Shown here: in pieces, positions 1 through 12,426 of the stretch | Layout of the letters: every line of letters starts with the position of its first letter | Position numbering within the stretch: the first letter of the stretch is position 1 | Assembly (NCBI RefSeq): GCF_001039355.2 | Contig: NW_019776043.1 | Location: forward strand, 21,583 to 85,582 | Direction: 5' to 3' | Length of the DNA stretch: 64,000 nt | Source: Lingula anatina | Taxonomy: Eukaryota > Brachiopoda > Lingulata > Lingulida > Lingulidae | Notes under the pieces: generated by a model | What the model saw: only the letters and a program-made list of their open reading frames with translations | Databases searched by the model: none | What the model was told of the DNA's origin: nothing | Position numbers and translations under genes: made by a program

Positions 1-972
1 AGCTCACCAGTAACGTACTTCCAGTTTATATTGGGAAATTCCGTTCTGATAACAGAATCTAGCATATGATATATATGCGACGGGATGGACATTTGATTTA
101 TGAGATATACTTACTGTAATTAAAGGGAAAATATAAAATTCCAGATTTGTCCCATTTGATGTTGATTCATTATAGTATCAAAATGTTTTCTTAATATGTT
201 AATATTTGTAGTTAAAACCAGCTCTAATTCTCTCCTAGTCAACACAGGTCACATATGCTAATGAGCATTCCAGATCTGTGTCAGGGAAACCCACATATTT
301 CCAAGAATTGGGTCAGTTTTCAAGCAGTGACACCAAGCATGTTCTTGAGGCTAGTGTGGGGAATTCCCATTAAGGAACTAACCTTGTGTATGAAAAATCA
401 GTCACGTTGTCTAGCGCTTTCATTCATTGTGTGACCTTCGGGTCATTATGTAGTGTTATTGTAAAAAAGGTGTCATGTTCTTATGTTATTGTTGGGATTT
501 CCCTATCCTGTTTGGTAAGGGCTGGAGTACCAGTAACACATTTCACAGGACAAGGCTGTTTACTACTATGAGGCATTTACATGAAATTGGATACAGCAAA
601 AATGGCAAAATTTATAGGTAAACTGTATATGGTCATTTACTGTTTCAGGTATTTGAGTTGATATTAGTGAACATGCCAGTATATTTTTTATTTCTGTTTT
701 TATTTTATAATTTAATATAAAGAAATGAGAATCAAATGTATGTGTTATTTTATACATTTGAAAGATGGATCCAATTTATGTTGAAAGGGGCATATTTTGA
801 CCTTCCTTTAACAACAATGAAGGATAAGTGTCATTAAAATGTCTAACATGTTTGTAAACACCTTTTTTGTTTTTTATTTTATTTTGTAAGTCCAGTAAAA
901 GAATGATAATTTTTTAAATATAAGTTTCAGTTAAGATTATAAACATATTTCTCTTCCTCTCTTTTTATAAAG
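1..972. other. upstream region or 5' intron of the TBK1-adaptor-like gene
   Basis: No coding exon was recognised here. The stretch ends in a pyrimidine-rich tract and AG at 971-972, which looks like a splice acceptor placed 37 bases before the start codon. At least one non-coding exon therefore probably lies further upstream, inside or outside the window. Confidence 0.5.
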
Positions 973-1009
973 GCATGCCTTAGAAGTCAGAGAAAACATT
1001 CACAATAAT

Positions 1010-4000
1010 ATGGCAGAGTACCAAAATGAACTGTCTGTGGAAAATGACATCGCTATACTGGAAGACAGTCCTTCAGATGTGGACCATCCAAGCGCAATTC
1101 CACCATCTTCCCATCGTCCAGAATTTCAGATCTATACCTCACCACAAGCTAGTTTAGGATCATCACAGTTTGCACTCCAAACTGCATACAACGATTTAAA
1201 AAAGCGATACAATCAACTTGACGGAAAACACAGACAGCTTGTACGGGCTGTTAAAGAAGGTCGTGTTGGAATGGCATCGCGGAATGTGGACTCTGGCGAA
1301 GACACTGCCCCCAGGTCAGGGTCGCCTGTGACCAATGGCCAGCCAGAGAGTGTTGGCAGTGACCTGTCGTCTGCTCAGTTTAGATCACTTGAAATGAGGA
1401 GCAAATATCTAGAGTCAGAAATATACAAGTTGCAGGTAGAAGTGAGGAACAAACAACAAGAAGTTGACAGGTTGACTAGCAAGCTCAAAAGAATTGAAGC
1501 AGACAACAAAAGATTGATTAATGAGAGTCAGGCAATTAAGGATAAAATTCAAACAATGATTACAAGACATAAAATGGAAATTGCAGAATTGCAAGAAAAT
1601 TTGTCTAAGCTAAGCGATGAAAAAGAGGCATCAAAGTCAAGGGTTGAAGTCCTTGATACTACTTTAAAAAGAAAGGAGAGGGAGTTAGCAGGTTTCAAGG
1701 TATGGCAATATTGAAAATAAGCTGTACAAATTTTTTACTGAAGTCTCTTTCATTTATATACTCCGGTCTTGTGTGTGTGTGTGTGAGTGTGCACGTGTGT
1801 GTGCGTGCGTGCGTGCGCTTTTTGTCTAAAATAGTAATGTTTGAAAATGGTTAAACATAATTTGGTTAAAAGGCACAAGGCAAAACCTTGGTTGTGCATA
1901 TTACATGCTTCCAAAACTTTTTCAGACAGAATTGCATTGCTAAACAGTAAGTGTCTTTGTCCCTAAACAAACATGATATAAAGCAGCATTTCACAATAAA
2001 AATTTCATTGTGTGTTTAATCTTTGAGCAGGGGTGCTTTTGGACATTGCATCTCTACAGCACAGTCCTCAGACTTGGACTTGTCTTCTCTAAGGTGGAGC
2101 TTTAAAACCTCGTGGTCCATTATTGTAATGGACCAAGGCCTGGAGGAAGCATCCATCTGCAGAGAGAGTTGCTGTTGCTGTATTACTCAAGCTATTGGAA
2201 ACTGAATATGCGAAAATCTATTTAACTTTATAATTTGACTTGATAACATATTGCACGCTTTGATTCTCTATATATTTTTAGGTATTACTTTTCCCAAAGG
2301 CAGTTCAGATTATTCAGTGCTTTTAACAAATTAATGTTTGCATTTGCATTTATAAAAAGTTTATCCTGTTATGCCTTACATTAAGTGAATAAATCAGGAT
2401 GATTTTTGTATATTTTTATGAAACATATAAATAGCTTTTTAAACGGAAATAAGAGACTCAGCTGATGAAAAATTTCCCAGGATTACTTGAAGGAGGCGAC
2501 TTTGACCAAAAAAAAAAAAAAAAAGATTTTTCCATCTACTTTGCACACTTTACAGTGTGAATTGAAATGAAAATCTTTTTCATTGTAGAAGCAGTGCTTG
2601 GAGCTAGATCGTCAACTCAAAGATGCTTTAAAAGAAAAGGAAGAAGAAAAACAAGTATATCTAGACAGGCTGTCCTTGTTACAGAACACAGAGACCTCAG
2701 GGACAGGTAAGTTGGGGACCATTCAAAGTGAGTTATGCCGACGTAGTATACAGTAAAGCTGTAAACAATCCTTAGATAATGTACATAAACAAAAACATCC
2801 TGGCTGCTGTGGAGGGCTGTTAAGGAATCCAAGATGGTTGTCATTGAGTGAATTCCTTTCATGTTTCAGGAATAGGAGAAAAAGAACTGCTTGGCTTAAA
2901 ATTTCAAATTGAAGCTGTGAAAAAAGACAATGAGAATTTGAAAAAGATGGTGCGAGAGCAACACTTATTTATAGAAAAAGCCGTGCAGAGAGAAAAAGCA
3001 GGTGAGTGTGGTTACAAACAACTTCAGGGCCATAGGCTGAGAATAATATGAAAAAATGAGAAAAATGCAGGAGGAAGGGGGGCAATACATGCAGGCAAGA
3101 AGAAAAAGACTAGTAAGAGACTTTCGTGGAACTGGGAGGAAGGAGAAGGCCACCACTTTATAAAGATATTGTATTTGATGAAATGTTTTAAGGATTTTAT
3201 GATATTTTCAGCAATACGTACAAAAGAGAGGACACCAGCTGCAAATCCACAAACCAGTGCCAATAGCAGTATCTCCCCCCGAGCGTCATCACCTCAGGCA
3301 AATGCCTCATCCGCACGCGATGTGATGACAGAAAGTTACGCCATTCCATGCTCCGAGGACGTAATGCAAGATGAGCTTGGGATGGAGCCAGGACAAGACA
3401 TGACCTATGCAACAATGATACCAGCCACTGGGAACACGGACAATCTCACGCCAGATGGGCAGTTTGGTTCTCTTCCTTCAGAGACAGGAGGAGTAGGATC
3501 ACTGAATAGTCAGGGAAGAGAAGAGGCATTGAGAGAGGACCAAACTGCCGATCCTGATGAGGGGTTGGGAGGGGACAGTATGACATCAGATCAGGGAGAT
3601 ATATTTGGCTCTGCCCTCATGGACATTCCATCTGTGTCACCAAGAAACACATCTCATAGATCTCGAGGGAGTGCTTCTAATCCTCCCCTGAGTGGGAATG
3701 CTGGGAACTCTAATCTTTCTAGGTCTGGATCAGCAGGAAACAATATGGCTGGAAGTAGACTTGGGCCTTCCAGTAGTAACAATCAGAGATCTACCGGTTC
3801 ATCTGTTCGAAACACGTCGGCTCTTAATTTTGAAAGAAATGAAGAGCATCCTCAAACCCGTGATAATAGTAAACAAAATCCGAATCTGTACACAGAGGAG
3901 CCAGGGGGGTCCAAACTGGGGTCACCATCTACCAGCCCAACAGTTCTGAACAATGACCCCCTGCTAGGCCATAAGGTTGGGATGATACCCAGTAAAAACC

Positions 4001-4356
4001 TCCTTTGTGATGAGAGGAGCCAACCAGAGGGAGCCACTATACATATCCCGCTGAGAGACAACATGGATGAATATGACCGTATTTGTCCGTCCTGTAATCG
4101 AGTTTTTCCCGTGTCAATGCCAATGGAGGAGTTACAACAACACGTCATGGACTGCATGCCTGGGGAGACTTCGGGGATTGTGCACAACTCCTTTGATGAC
4201 GAGGGGCCAGTTAATACCGATGAACGTGTCTGCCCAATGTGCAGCGCTGCTTTCCCTAAGATGCTTCCACAAACCGATTTTGAAAGTCATGTGAACAGTC
4301 ACTTTGAAGATGAAACATCAATGGTCTCCCAATATGAAGTGTTAAGTGGCAATTGA
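1010..4356 (+). CDS. NAP1/SINTBAD-like TBK1 adaptor with two C-terminal zinc fingers
   Basis: Four coding exons fit with GT/AG junctions and kept phase: 1010-1699, 2589-2706, 2870-3001 and 3212-4356, giving 694 residues. The start is the first ATG after an acceptor at 972. The N terminus has an acidic D-I-A-I-L motif (residues 13-17) and SQFALQTAYNDLKKR (52-66). This matches the start of vertebrate AZI2/NAP1 and TBKBP1/SINTBAD, which bridge TBK1/IKK-epsilon in innate immune and autophagy signalling. Coiled coil is predicted across about 127-313. The Ser/Asn-rich middle (about 320-600) looks disordered. The end carries two fingers: C605, C608, H624, C628 and C654, C657, H673, H677, like the UBZ1 fingers of TBKBP1 and TAX1BP1, so ubiquitin binding is likely. 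TAX1BP1/CALCOCO2 is a less good fit because no SKICH domain is present. Family assignment is firm; one-to-one orthology is not. Confidence 0.8.
1700..2588 (+). other. intron 1 (coding) of the adaptor gene
   Basis: The donor is GTATGG at 1700 and the acceptor AG is at 2587-2588. The intron holds a TG-rich microsatellite (about 1770-1817) and a short A run near 2510. No other gene is seen in it. Confidence 0.75.
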
Positions 4357-6400
4357 ATATATATATATATATATGTGCTCAAATGTAATTCTTAATTGAT
4401 TATTCTCTAAATTCTTCTGTACGTTAAGCTAATGAAAGTACTAAGTGCATTTGATTACAAATAGAAACTTTTGTGACATACTTCTATGGTTTTGAAAGAA
4501 AGTATAACACAAGCACTACAATTGCCCTATGGCTACTGCTATGATCATGTGTCTGAGAAACTTTTCTTTTATAGATGCTTTAGAGGACTTAAATCAGTTA
4601 CCATTATCCATTTTCAGTCTTGCATCAAATTCTCAATAGAAAGGAAAAAGAGCTATAGTCCATTTTGTGTTGAACAAAATTCAAGCAACCTAAAAGTGCA
4701 ACATACGGGGCTTTTGCACAAAAATGGCTTTCTACTGGAATGCTTGCACTGTTTCAACTAGTCTTCAACACTTAAGATATCTTACATATATATGTATGAC
4801 TTTTATCCTCTTTGTTTAAACAAAGTGAACCGGTACTTGGTTCTTTGTATTTTTCTTTCGCATTATAGTGCACTTGAGTAGGAGTATTTGTTTCTCTATT
4901 AAACTTGGCAAAAGATCAGCGTCTGGTCCTTTGCAGTCAGAGTAAGAATTTTGATAAATCACAAAAAAATTATTAATAGTTTCCTTTGTGCAGACCTGCT
5001 TCTTGTTCCTTATCCGAGAAAGTCTCCGAGTAGAAATTTCAGGTAAACTAAAGTAAAATGCCCAGGTAAATTTAAGGTAACCTGTTTATACACAAGACCA
5101 AGAAAGAGTTGCTTTAATTACTGTACTATTATCTCCAACTTTAGAAACAATGTGTGGTAATTATATGCTAAAAAAGGTTAGTAGTCGGGACAGAATTTAA
5201 AAAATTGTGGTTTTGTTACAAGTTTTCTTGGTTTTTCTGTATTTTATATTTATAACATGCTCCGCATCACTTTTGCAGAAGGTACTGTATATGAATACAA
5301 ATGACAATTACTCAGACACTGCACTGTGGCATCGTTTTACTCATCTTTCTTTATGATATTATTAAACCAGCATTCCTTCCCAAATGTTTTCACACAAAGA
5401 CTCAAAATCTAGAGAACACAAAGAGAATACAGTTTCAAAAGATTTATTTACCTCCGCTATTTATACTTTAACAAAGAATTAAAGTGAAAAATTGACCTAG
5501 TTCACAGGGTCTCACACTGGGCTACACTTGAACACTGTACCACTACAAGAAATAAATGTACTAGAAGTAAACAATTCAAGTGATTCTTAAATTAAGTGAT
5601 CCTTTCGAACAGAATAATACAAAAATACTTATCATTACAACTTGTTTGAAATGGTTGTGTCAGCTCAGTTGGTCTAAGAGCACCCTGAGTTACAGAGGAC
5701 ACTTGGAACTCCATTCCCTTCTATATGTAATAGGCAAGTTCCCAGTGTCCTTTGAAAAATGGGGAACTCTTCAGTTGCAAACCTGAAATGTAATGGCTAC
5801 TCTTTTTCTCATACATTTCTTATTTGATTTCTGTCCACTAAATATGTAGCTTAAAGTAACTTACTCCTGAACTGGATATAATATTTTTTAATGTGTTTTG
5901 AAAAAAGTACATTGTCAGTGCCTCTGTTGTATAAATTTATTTGTACAATTAAGTCGTGAAAAAATAAATAACCAAATGAATTTTAACACTGTGAAGATAT
6001 TTTGCTCATTGGGATGCAAACAGCAAGCCAAAATGATAATACTAACCAATTAATTAATCGACTGTTTACTCTGACATCAGTTGATTATCAAGACAAGTTG
6101 CCAGCCAAGCACCAGCCCACCTTTACACTACCCAACTCCATTTCCCAAAATGACACTTCAGAACTATTTTATTATCTGCAGCACAGGCAATCGAGAACAC
6201 TGGTCAGGGATTAAATATTCTAACATTTTGCCGACCAAGACCATTTCCATTTCAGGTTATATAGGAGATAGTTGGCCAATGTGAATGCATCTTATATTTA
6301 GGCACAGAAAGATGTATCAGTGGGTGAATTTCAACAGAAACCTCAACAGTTACAGTATTCAATAGCAAAGTAAGTTTTTACCCCAGAAATAATTCAATCT
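4357..6400 (+). other. probable 3' UTR and flank of the adaptor gene
   Basis: An AT dinucleotide run follows the stop codon at about 4357-4373. Candidate polyadenylation signals AATAAA are at 5551-5556 and 5963-5968. No open frame here looks coding. The true end of the transcript cannot be fixed from sequence alone. Confidence 0.4.
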
Positions 6401-6984
6401 TAAACAATTTTTGTTTAATACAAACACAATACTTTTTACTTGATTTCAAAATCAACTTTTCTTCTTTACAAAGCAAGAAGTTTGTCTCTCTAAATATAAT
6501 GAACAATGATCAAATACTTTTTTTTGTTTCAGTTCTTGATAGAAAATAAGATGACACAATTTCATTTTAAGTTGAGTTTCAATTTCTTGAATTTGAGTCT
6601 ACAAATAACTTCCTCTATAACATATGATTATGTCATCCCAGACAACAACAGATAAACGTGAAATCTCACAACAAATAAAAACAATTAAAGAAAATCACAA
6701 TTAAGGAAAAGATGTCTGCAATATAACTTGGTAATTGTTATACCTGTCATGTTACAACTATTGCTAATTTAACTAATCAGTCCTGGTTAAAAAGAAAAGT
6801 GGAACTGGTACCAGAGAAACCTACTGATATTGTGTGTCACTAATTCAAGTTCTGCACCCAACACTCCCAAAATTGTTATCTATACAATAAGGATTTATTT
6901 CAAAATAACACATTACAGGGCATGTCAGAGGTTTAATATCACCTCGGAGTCAGCTGTGGTGCTGGGCCTGTGTAGCATCTGTTG

Positions 6985-7217
6985 ATGGGACCATTCCCAC
7001 AGTTATTTGGATCGATCTATCTCCCTAGGGAGTCTCACTAAATTGCTATCAAAATGACTGGCTTAAACATCGGTCACGTCCAGTAAAACTGTGAGAGGGG
7101 AAATATCTTTACCCCTAGCTGATTCGGTAGGCGTGACAGACATTTAAGCCTCTTGAGCTGATAGAAATTTAGCATGAACCCCCAGATGGATCGATCCAAG
7201 TATGGGAACCAGACTAT
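6985..7217. mobile_element. degraded fold-back element of the ATCGATC family
   Basis: The ends are inverted: ATTTGGATCGATC on the left and GGATCGATCCAAGTATGGG on the right. The body shares GGGAGTCTCACTA and the 'ctggcttaaa' and 'agctgat' segments with the copies at 17266-17491 and 26741-26954. It is more diverged than those copies and its exact ends are unclear. Confidence 0.6.
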
Positions 7218-9563
7218 GATGACTCTGTTTATAATATGCTATGAAATGTTGTTATGGATTGTGATACAGGAAACGCACCATAATGAAAATAGGTACCACA
7301 CAACAGAAGTGAGGTGCCTTATCACAAGCAAGACTAGCATAACATGAAACAATCTTTAGCAATTCCCCCATTAATTTTCTGATGTTACATGTCCTAAAAC
7401 AATCCATTGCCTGAAAGTCCTGGACAAGCTGCTTAAAATTTTTTCACAATAGCAAGTCAAGCCCATGGAGAAAATTGCGTTTATGTGAGGTGTAAATATG
7501 ACGAATGTTGAAAAAATGAAATGCTTAAGTTGCTGTGGCGCATGAAATTTGTAATAACCATATATAAATAAAACATTATGGCACAAGTGTACATACCAGT
7601 ACATGTATATGATAGCAGGGAGTACGGGGAGCAATTTTACATAAGAGCTAAAGATTTTACTGAAGTTTGGCTAAACTGTTAAATCAAATTTTTGTCTACT
7701 TGAATGCATGAATCTTGAATAATCAATTGATTTTTTTTTTTTTTTTTGTTAGCATTTTGAAATTTTGGCCATGCATTCCATACAGCAGGGGTAATATATG
7801 GGACTACTACCTTAGAACCTATCTATTTTGGGTCAAATTAGAATGTATAATGTAATCATATAATAAATATAATTTTTACCACCTTTGTCAACTTAAATCC
7901 ACACCTGCTAATGTTCTCAGCATTTTCATGCATATGTAGCTTGTTTTGTGTGTGTGTGTGTATGTGAGTGCATTATTTTAACCAAATTTCACTGAGCAAT
8001 TTGCTAACTATAGTGCCCGTTGCCTTCTTATTTACAGACCACTCTTAAGCATTTTTTTTTTTTACCTTCTTAACTGTTTTGATATCTGTCCGCAACCTTA
8101 GAAAGAAAAAAAAAATATCATAGCTACAATAGTTATGACTAATCTCAACTCTTTTGCCTTTTTTCTTGAACTAAAAAGATAGGTGTATATATATATTTTT
8201 ATTAAAAGGTACTGGTTGGTGATAAGATGTTTTTCAAAACAGGAAAAAATGCCGTGCAAGCCCATACACTGACTACTTCACTAACAGGGTTTATGGAAAA
8301 CCAAGACCCAAAACAAGGAATGGATATGCTGCACCGTGAAATTTAGGGTAACAATGCTGCTATCAGTTCACAAAGGTTTTCACCTTCTTCCAAGCGACTA
8401 CTCCACTTTAAGACACTAACAGAACTTCAAACAATAATCAATGACCTTGGCATAATGTATATGCATGGTTACCACATGTTTATATCTCTTCAGGCCTTTT
8501 CACATATTAGCAATACAGCTGTACTGTTATATTTCACGAGACTGACTCCTTTAGAGCCTGGTTAATATGAAAAAGAGCCACCTAAACAGGCGTCCCATAC
8601 CTGACACAGCCAATTTATAAACTTCCACTAAAGCGCCAGGCAGCAGACTTTATATTAAGGGAGTTAAGCTTCCTGAAGAAAAATTACATGATGGAACCTC
8701 TCAAAACATACTGGTACAGCTATTTTGCTAAAATTAAATACAATGCTCAGTATGAAAAGGTCTTTATATACTGCCCAGTACAAGTAGCTGCCATTATCCT
8801 GGAAGTGATAAACATTACATTGTACAGTAATAATACATTCATGCCATCACACACCAAATATACACATTAAGTGAAACTATATCAGCAGATTTAACAGAGA
8901 GAAATCATTTTTTATATTGAACTTCTCTTGGATATCCCTTATTTCTTTTTGCATGATTTCTACTCTGTTGTCAGAATATCTTTAATAAGTATTTAAATAG
9001 AAAATTTGAAAAATGTGACGAAGCATTATCCTATGTTCTATAGCAAACAATTTAAGGCACACTTTATAAACTAATGAGAGCACTTTTTACCTTTATGAAT
9101 TTTATATTAGGATTTAACGCAGTAATTGACTTCAAAATAGTGTGAATTAAGCTATATAACCAAGCATAACAATGTATGGTAATAACTAACTACATTTTAA
9201 CGTTATAATTATCCTCCCCCCCCCTTTCACTTACTATTACTTCATTCTAAACATTTCAAAAGTTATTGAAGCTTAAGTCAGAAAGTATGCTGTTGTCTGA
9301 TATTGCCAAATCTTGAAAAGTAAAATATTAGAAACAGTGAAGCAATTGAAAATCTCATGTAACTACCATACTGAAGATCCATTTTATATTCGAACCTGAG
9401 TTTAAGAAGCATAGTTTTTATTGTTTGAATATGTTAATACATGGTATGCACTCATAATAAACCACAACAGGTATTTATACTTGGTAATGACTCTATCTTT
9501 TCAATGGGGAAAATTATTAATCTTTCAGACACACAATTTTGGAATAGTTAAAAATAGATATCT

Positions 9564-9776
9564 GGGCTCCGTATCTCGAAAGGTTCGCTATGTTGCGCAC
9601 ATGCGCAAGCGTCTCGATTCCAATGGCCCCGTATCTCGAAAGAATCGGTTATGGAATCGAGACACTTGCGCATGTGCGAAAGCGTTTTGATTCCATGGCC
9701 CCGTATCTCGAAATAGAATCGGTTATGGAATCGAGACACTTGCGCAACATAGCAAACCTTTTGAGATACGGAGCCC
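9564..9776. mobile_element. nested fold-back element, 213 bp
   Basis: The first and last 36 bases are inverted copies with two mismatches; they start GGGCTCCGTATCTCGAAAGG and end GAGATACGGAGCCC. A second, inner palindrome runs from about 9596 to 9680 (CGCACATGCGCAAG against its complement). The CCGTATCTCGAAA core occurs three times in direct order. This is a compact non-autonomous fold-back or MITE-like element. No clear target-site duplication was found. It is much richer in GC than its flanks. Confidence 0.75.
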
Positions 9777-11206
9777 TGTAGAGCATTTGTGGTGCTTTAG
9801 CTGTATAGAATAGAACTTTTAGATAGTCTTCTCTTCAGTTTTGTTTCTTCCACTGAATAGAAATGTTCTAAATTAAAAAGATTTAAGACTTCAAAAATTA
9901 TTCTATCTATAAAATTCACAATTCTCCCCATTGAGAAGTCATCATAACTGGCAGACAGATACCAGTCTTTTCAATACACTTTGTAACTCAGGGTTCCATA
10001 GTATAAATCTGATACAATATATTAGCCAGAGGTCCATTTCACAAAAAGCCTCGAGTTTCTGGGCTTTGGTTTTGACTGCTTTCACTGGCCTGTAGGCATG
10101 GCATGGGATCAGAAGAATTGCCTTGTGGACAGGAACAACAAAGTTCTCTTTGAATCAAAATTTAATCTTGATTTCAAGCCATTTCTCAAGTTTCCAATGG
10201 AAAGAGAATCCTGCCCACAGGCCTGATAAATACCTTATGATAGTCGACTACATTCTGTCAACATTGGGATGTATTTTCTAGGGCATTTTTACAATATTCA
10301 CCCAATAACTATAGTTGACATACCTAACAGTAAATGGGCTACAGTAACCATTGAGAGTAAAAAAAAAAGTTTTAACATTTTTAAATAGTCACAAAAATTA
10401 CTCAGGGACTTAGTTTAAAGGCAGAAAAAATAAAATGTGTGGTTTTTAAGATTCTCTGTGAAATGCAACACAGTTGGCTAAGATTCACTGCAGTTTCTCC
10501 TAATAGGACTGATCTTACTATTTTAAGCATTTTGTAAAACAGACCCTCTGCTTTAAGTCAATTGTATGATAAAAGTAAAACACTTGGTTTTAACCTTGTT
10601 TTGATTAAAGTCATAATAACTCTTCGTTTCGGCCAAAAAATGAATTTTCCTGGAGTAAACAACAATTTTCCCACACTTACCAATGGTTAATGAATCCATT
10701 TTTACATTCGAAGTTAGTCCCTGGTTTTTTTCTAAAAAGTTTGTTTTTTTGTTAAAATCTCTTAAGAGTATAGACATCAATGGAGGTCACGTGGTCTAAA
10801 GACAAGCTCAGATATCAGAATAATAGCTAAAACTGCCGTTTTTGTGGTAAAACAGAATATATTATATTTTTATGAATTATTCACAATGTTTTTATGTGAA
10901 ATATAGATTTCATACGAAGAGTTATTATCCCTTTAAGTTTTAACTTTGTTTTACAAAAAATAAGACCAAAACCCACACATCCATTTTTCCAAAAAGTTTA
11001 AGAATTGAGAGGAATATGTAAACAATTGCCACAGGAAAAAAATTCGTGCATTATACGAAATTTGCTGTTGTGTCACTTGGAAAAGTGCAAAATAAATTAA
11101 AATGTTAAATAAATTTTACTTGGCACAAAGAAATATTTCAGTGTATTCATGGAGATGTATTATACAGAATGGTGCTGAACAAGAGAGGGAAAAAACACTG
11201 CCAAAT

Positions 11207-11387
11207 CAGGCCTGTAGCCAGGAAGTTTCAGGGTTTCAAACAAACTGCCCTTTTTTGCTGGAAAAAGGGCCACTCTGGGTAAAATTTGATCTAGGTACAC
11301 AAAGGTTTCATGGTGATAGGTCCACTTTTTTTAGAAAAGACCACCCCTCCCCCTTTGAAATTGCTGGCTACAGACCTGCAAATCTAA
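11207..11387. mobile_element. short TIR element with GTAGCC ends, copy 1
   Basis: The left end is AGGCCTGTAGCC and the right end is GGCTACAGACCTG, which are inverted. CAAATC flanks both sides, consistent with a 5-6 bp target duplication. It is a diverged, opposite-orientation relative of the element at 46178-46331; both share a CCACTCTGGGTAA core. Confidence 0.7.
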
Positions 11388-12426
11388 TGAGGCTTTCAAC
11401 CCCAAAATGTGCCATATATACCCCAGGACAGCTTCACATACAAATAAATGGGAAAAACATTGATGTAAATGAGACTAGTTTTATCGTATAATACAGTATG
11501 ATCTACATGCAAGTATGCCAATATCTTAGCATTTAAATGTTCACTAATGCCCAAAACTTATTAAATGAGGATAGAGTGTGCAATTTCTGTTCAACGATTT
11601 TAGATTTGACCCAAGTTAAATCCTGACTAGGCTGAAAAGAATCTTTTGGGCTTTAATATGAGTTATAATACAGTGTACGTAATGATGATTATATGGTTCA
11701 CTTTAGTATAAATGCAAACATGATTCTTATAGCAAAGTTGCTTAGTGCCCAAGTGCCTGCTTTACAGCCGAGAGTTTGGTATCTTCTACAAAAAATCTGA
11801 TTGCCCCAAACCATTTCAGCACTAACAAGCTTTTCAAACTACTTATATTTATGAAGATAATTCAGATTTTAGGCATGTATATTGTTTTCAAAATGTGACA
11901 ACTATATAGCGGTACTGTCATCTTGTGAGTTTTAAAGGGGCACTCAGAGGCGTACTAGCATAGATTGGAAAAAAAAATCCAGCAAATGCCAAAAGAGGAG
12001 CACATAATATAAGACTTTCTGCTGCATCTTTGGATTTTGAATCCCGTTTTTAGAGAAATCTGGTGCCTGGTGCTTGAGGTCTTCCTAGGTGAGTGACAGT
12101 GCTGTACAGGGATGTAGTAGTTCTTGTTAATTCTGCCTTTCAAATAACACTTCCCCTGGTGACTAGATAAAACTATTTCCAGTTTATGTTACACCTGGTT
12201 TGAATGTGCCTTTACTCATTTACATTTACTCAGCATAGTTAGCTTATGATTATAGCTTTGTGCATCCATCCTTGACCATCTAGAGAGAAACTAAGTCCAG
12301 TTTAAGTTATAACTGTTCTGAATGTGCCCCCTTGCTAATTTGTATCCTCCCAGTTGCCATAGCAAACATGCTTATCATTATACATGGTAGGTCTTAATGA
12401 AATTGCCACGTGCCCTGGACTCTGGA

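Larger units (their letters stand above)
6401..12426. other. intergenic region between convergent genes
   Basis: The adaptor gene (+) and the Rheb gene (-) converge on this stretch, so it includes 3' UTR of one or both. Apart from the repeats listed separately at 6985-7217, 9564-9776 and 11207-11387, I see only AT-rich sequence, poly-T, poly-A and a poly-C run near 9217. No coding exon was recognised. Confidence 0.5.

Noticed and set aside
1010-4356. TAX1BP1 or CALCOCO2 orthologue
   Set aside because: The zinc fingers fit but the N terminus has no SKICH domain and instead matches NAP1/SINTBAD.
9421-9781. Open frames on both strands with repeated peptide words
   Set aside because: They simply translate the fold-back element.
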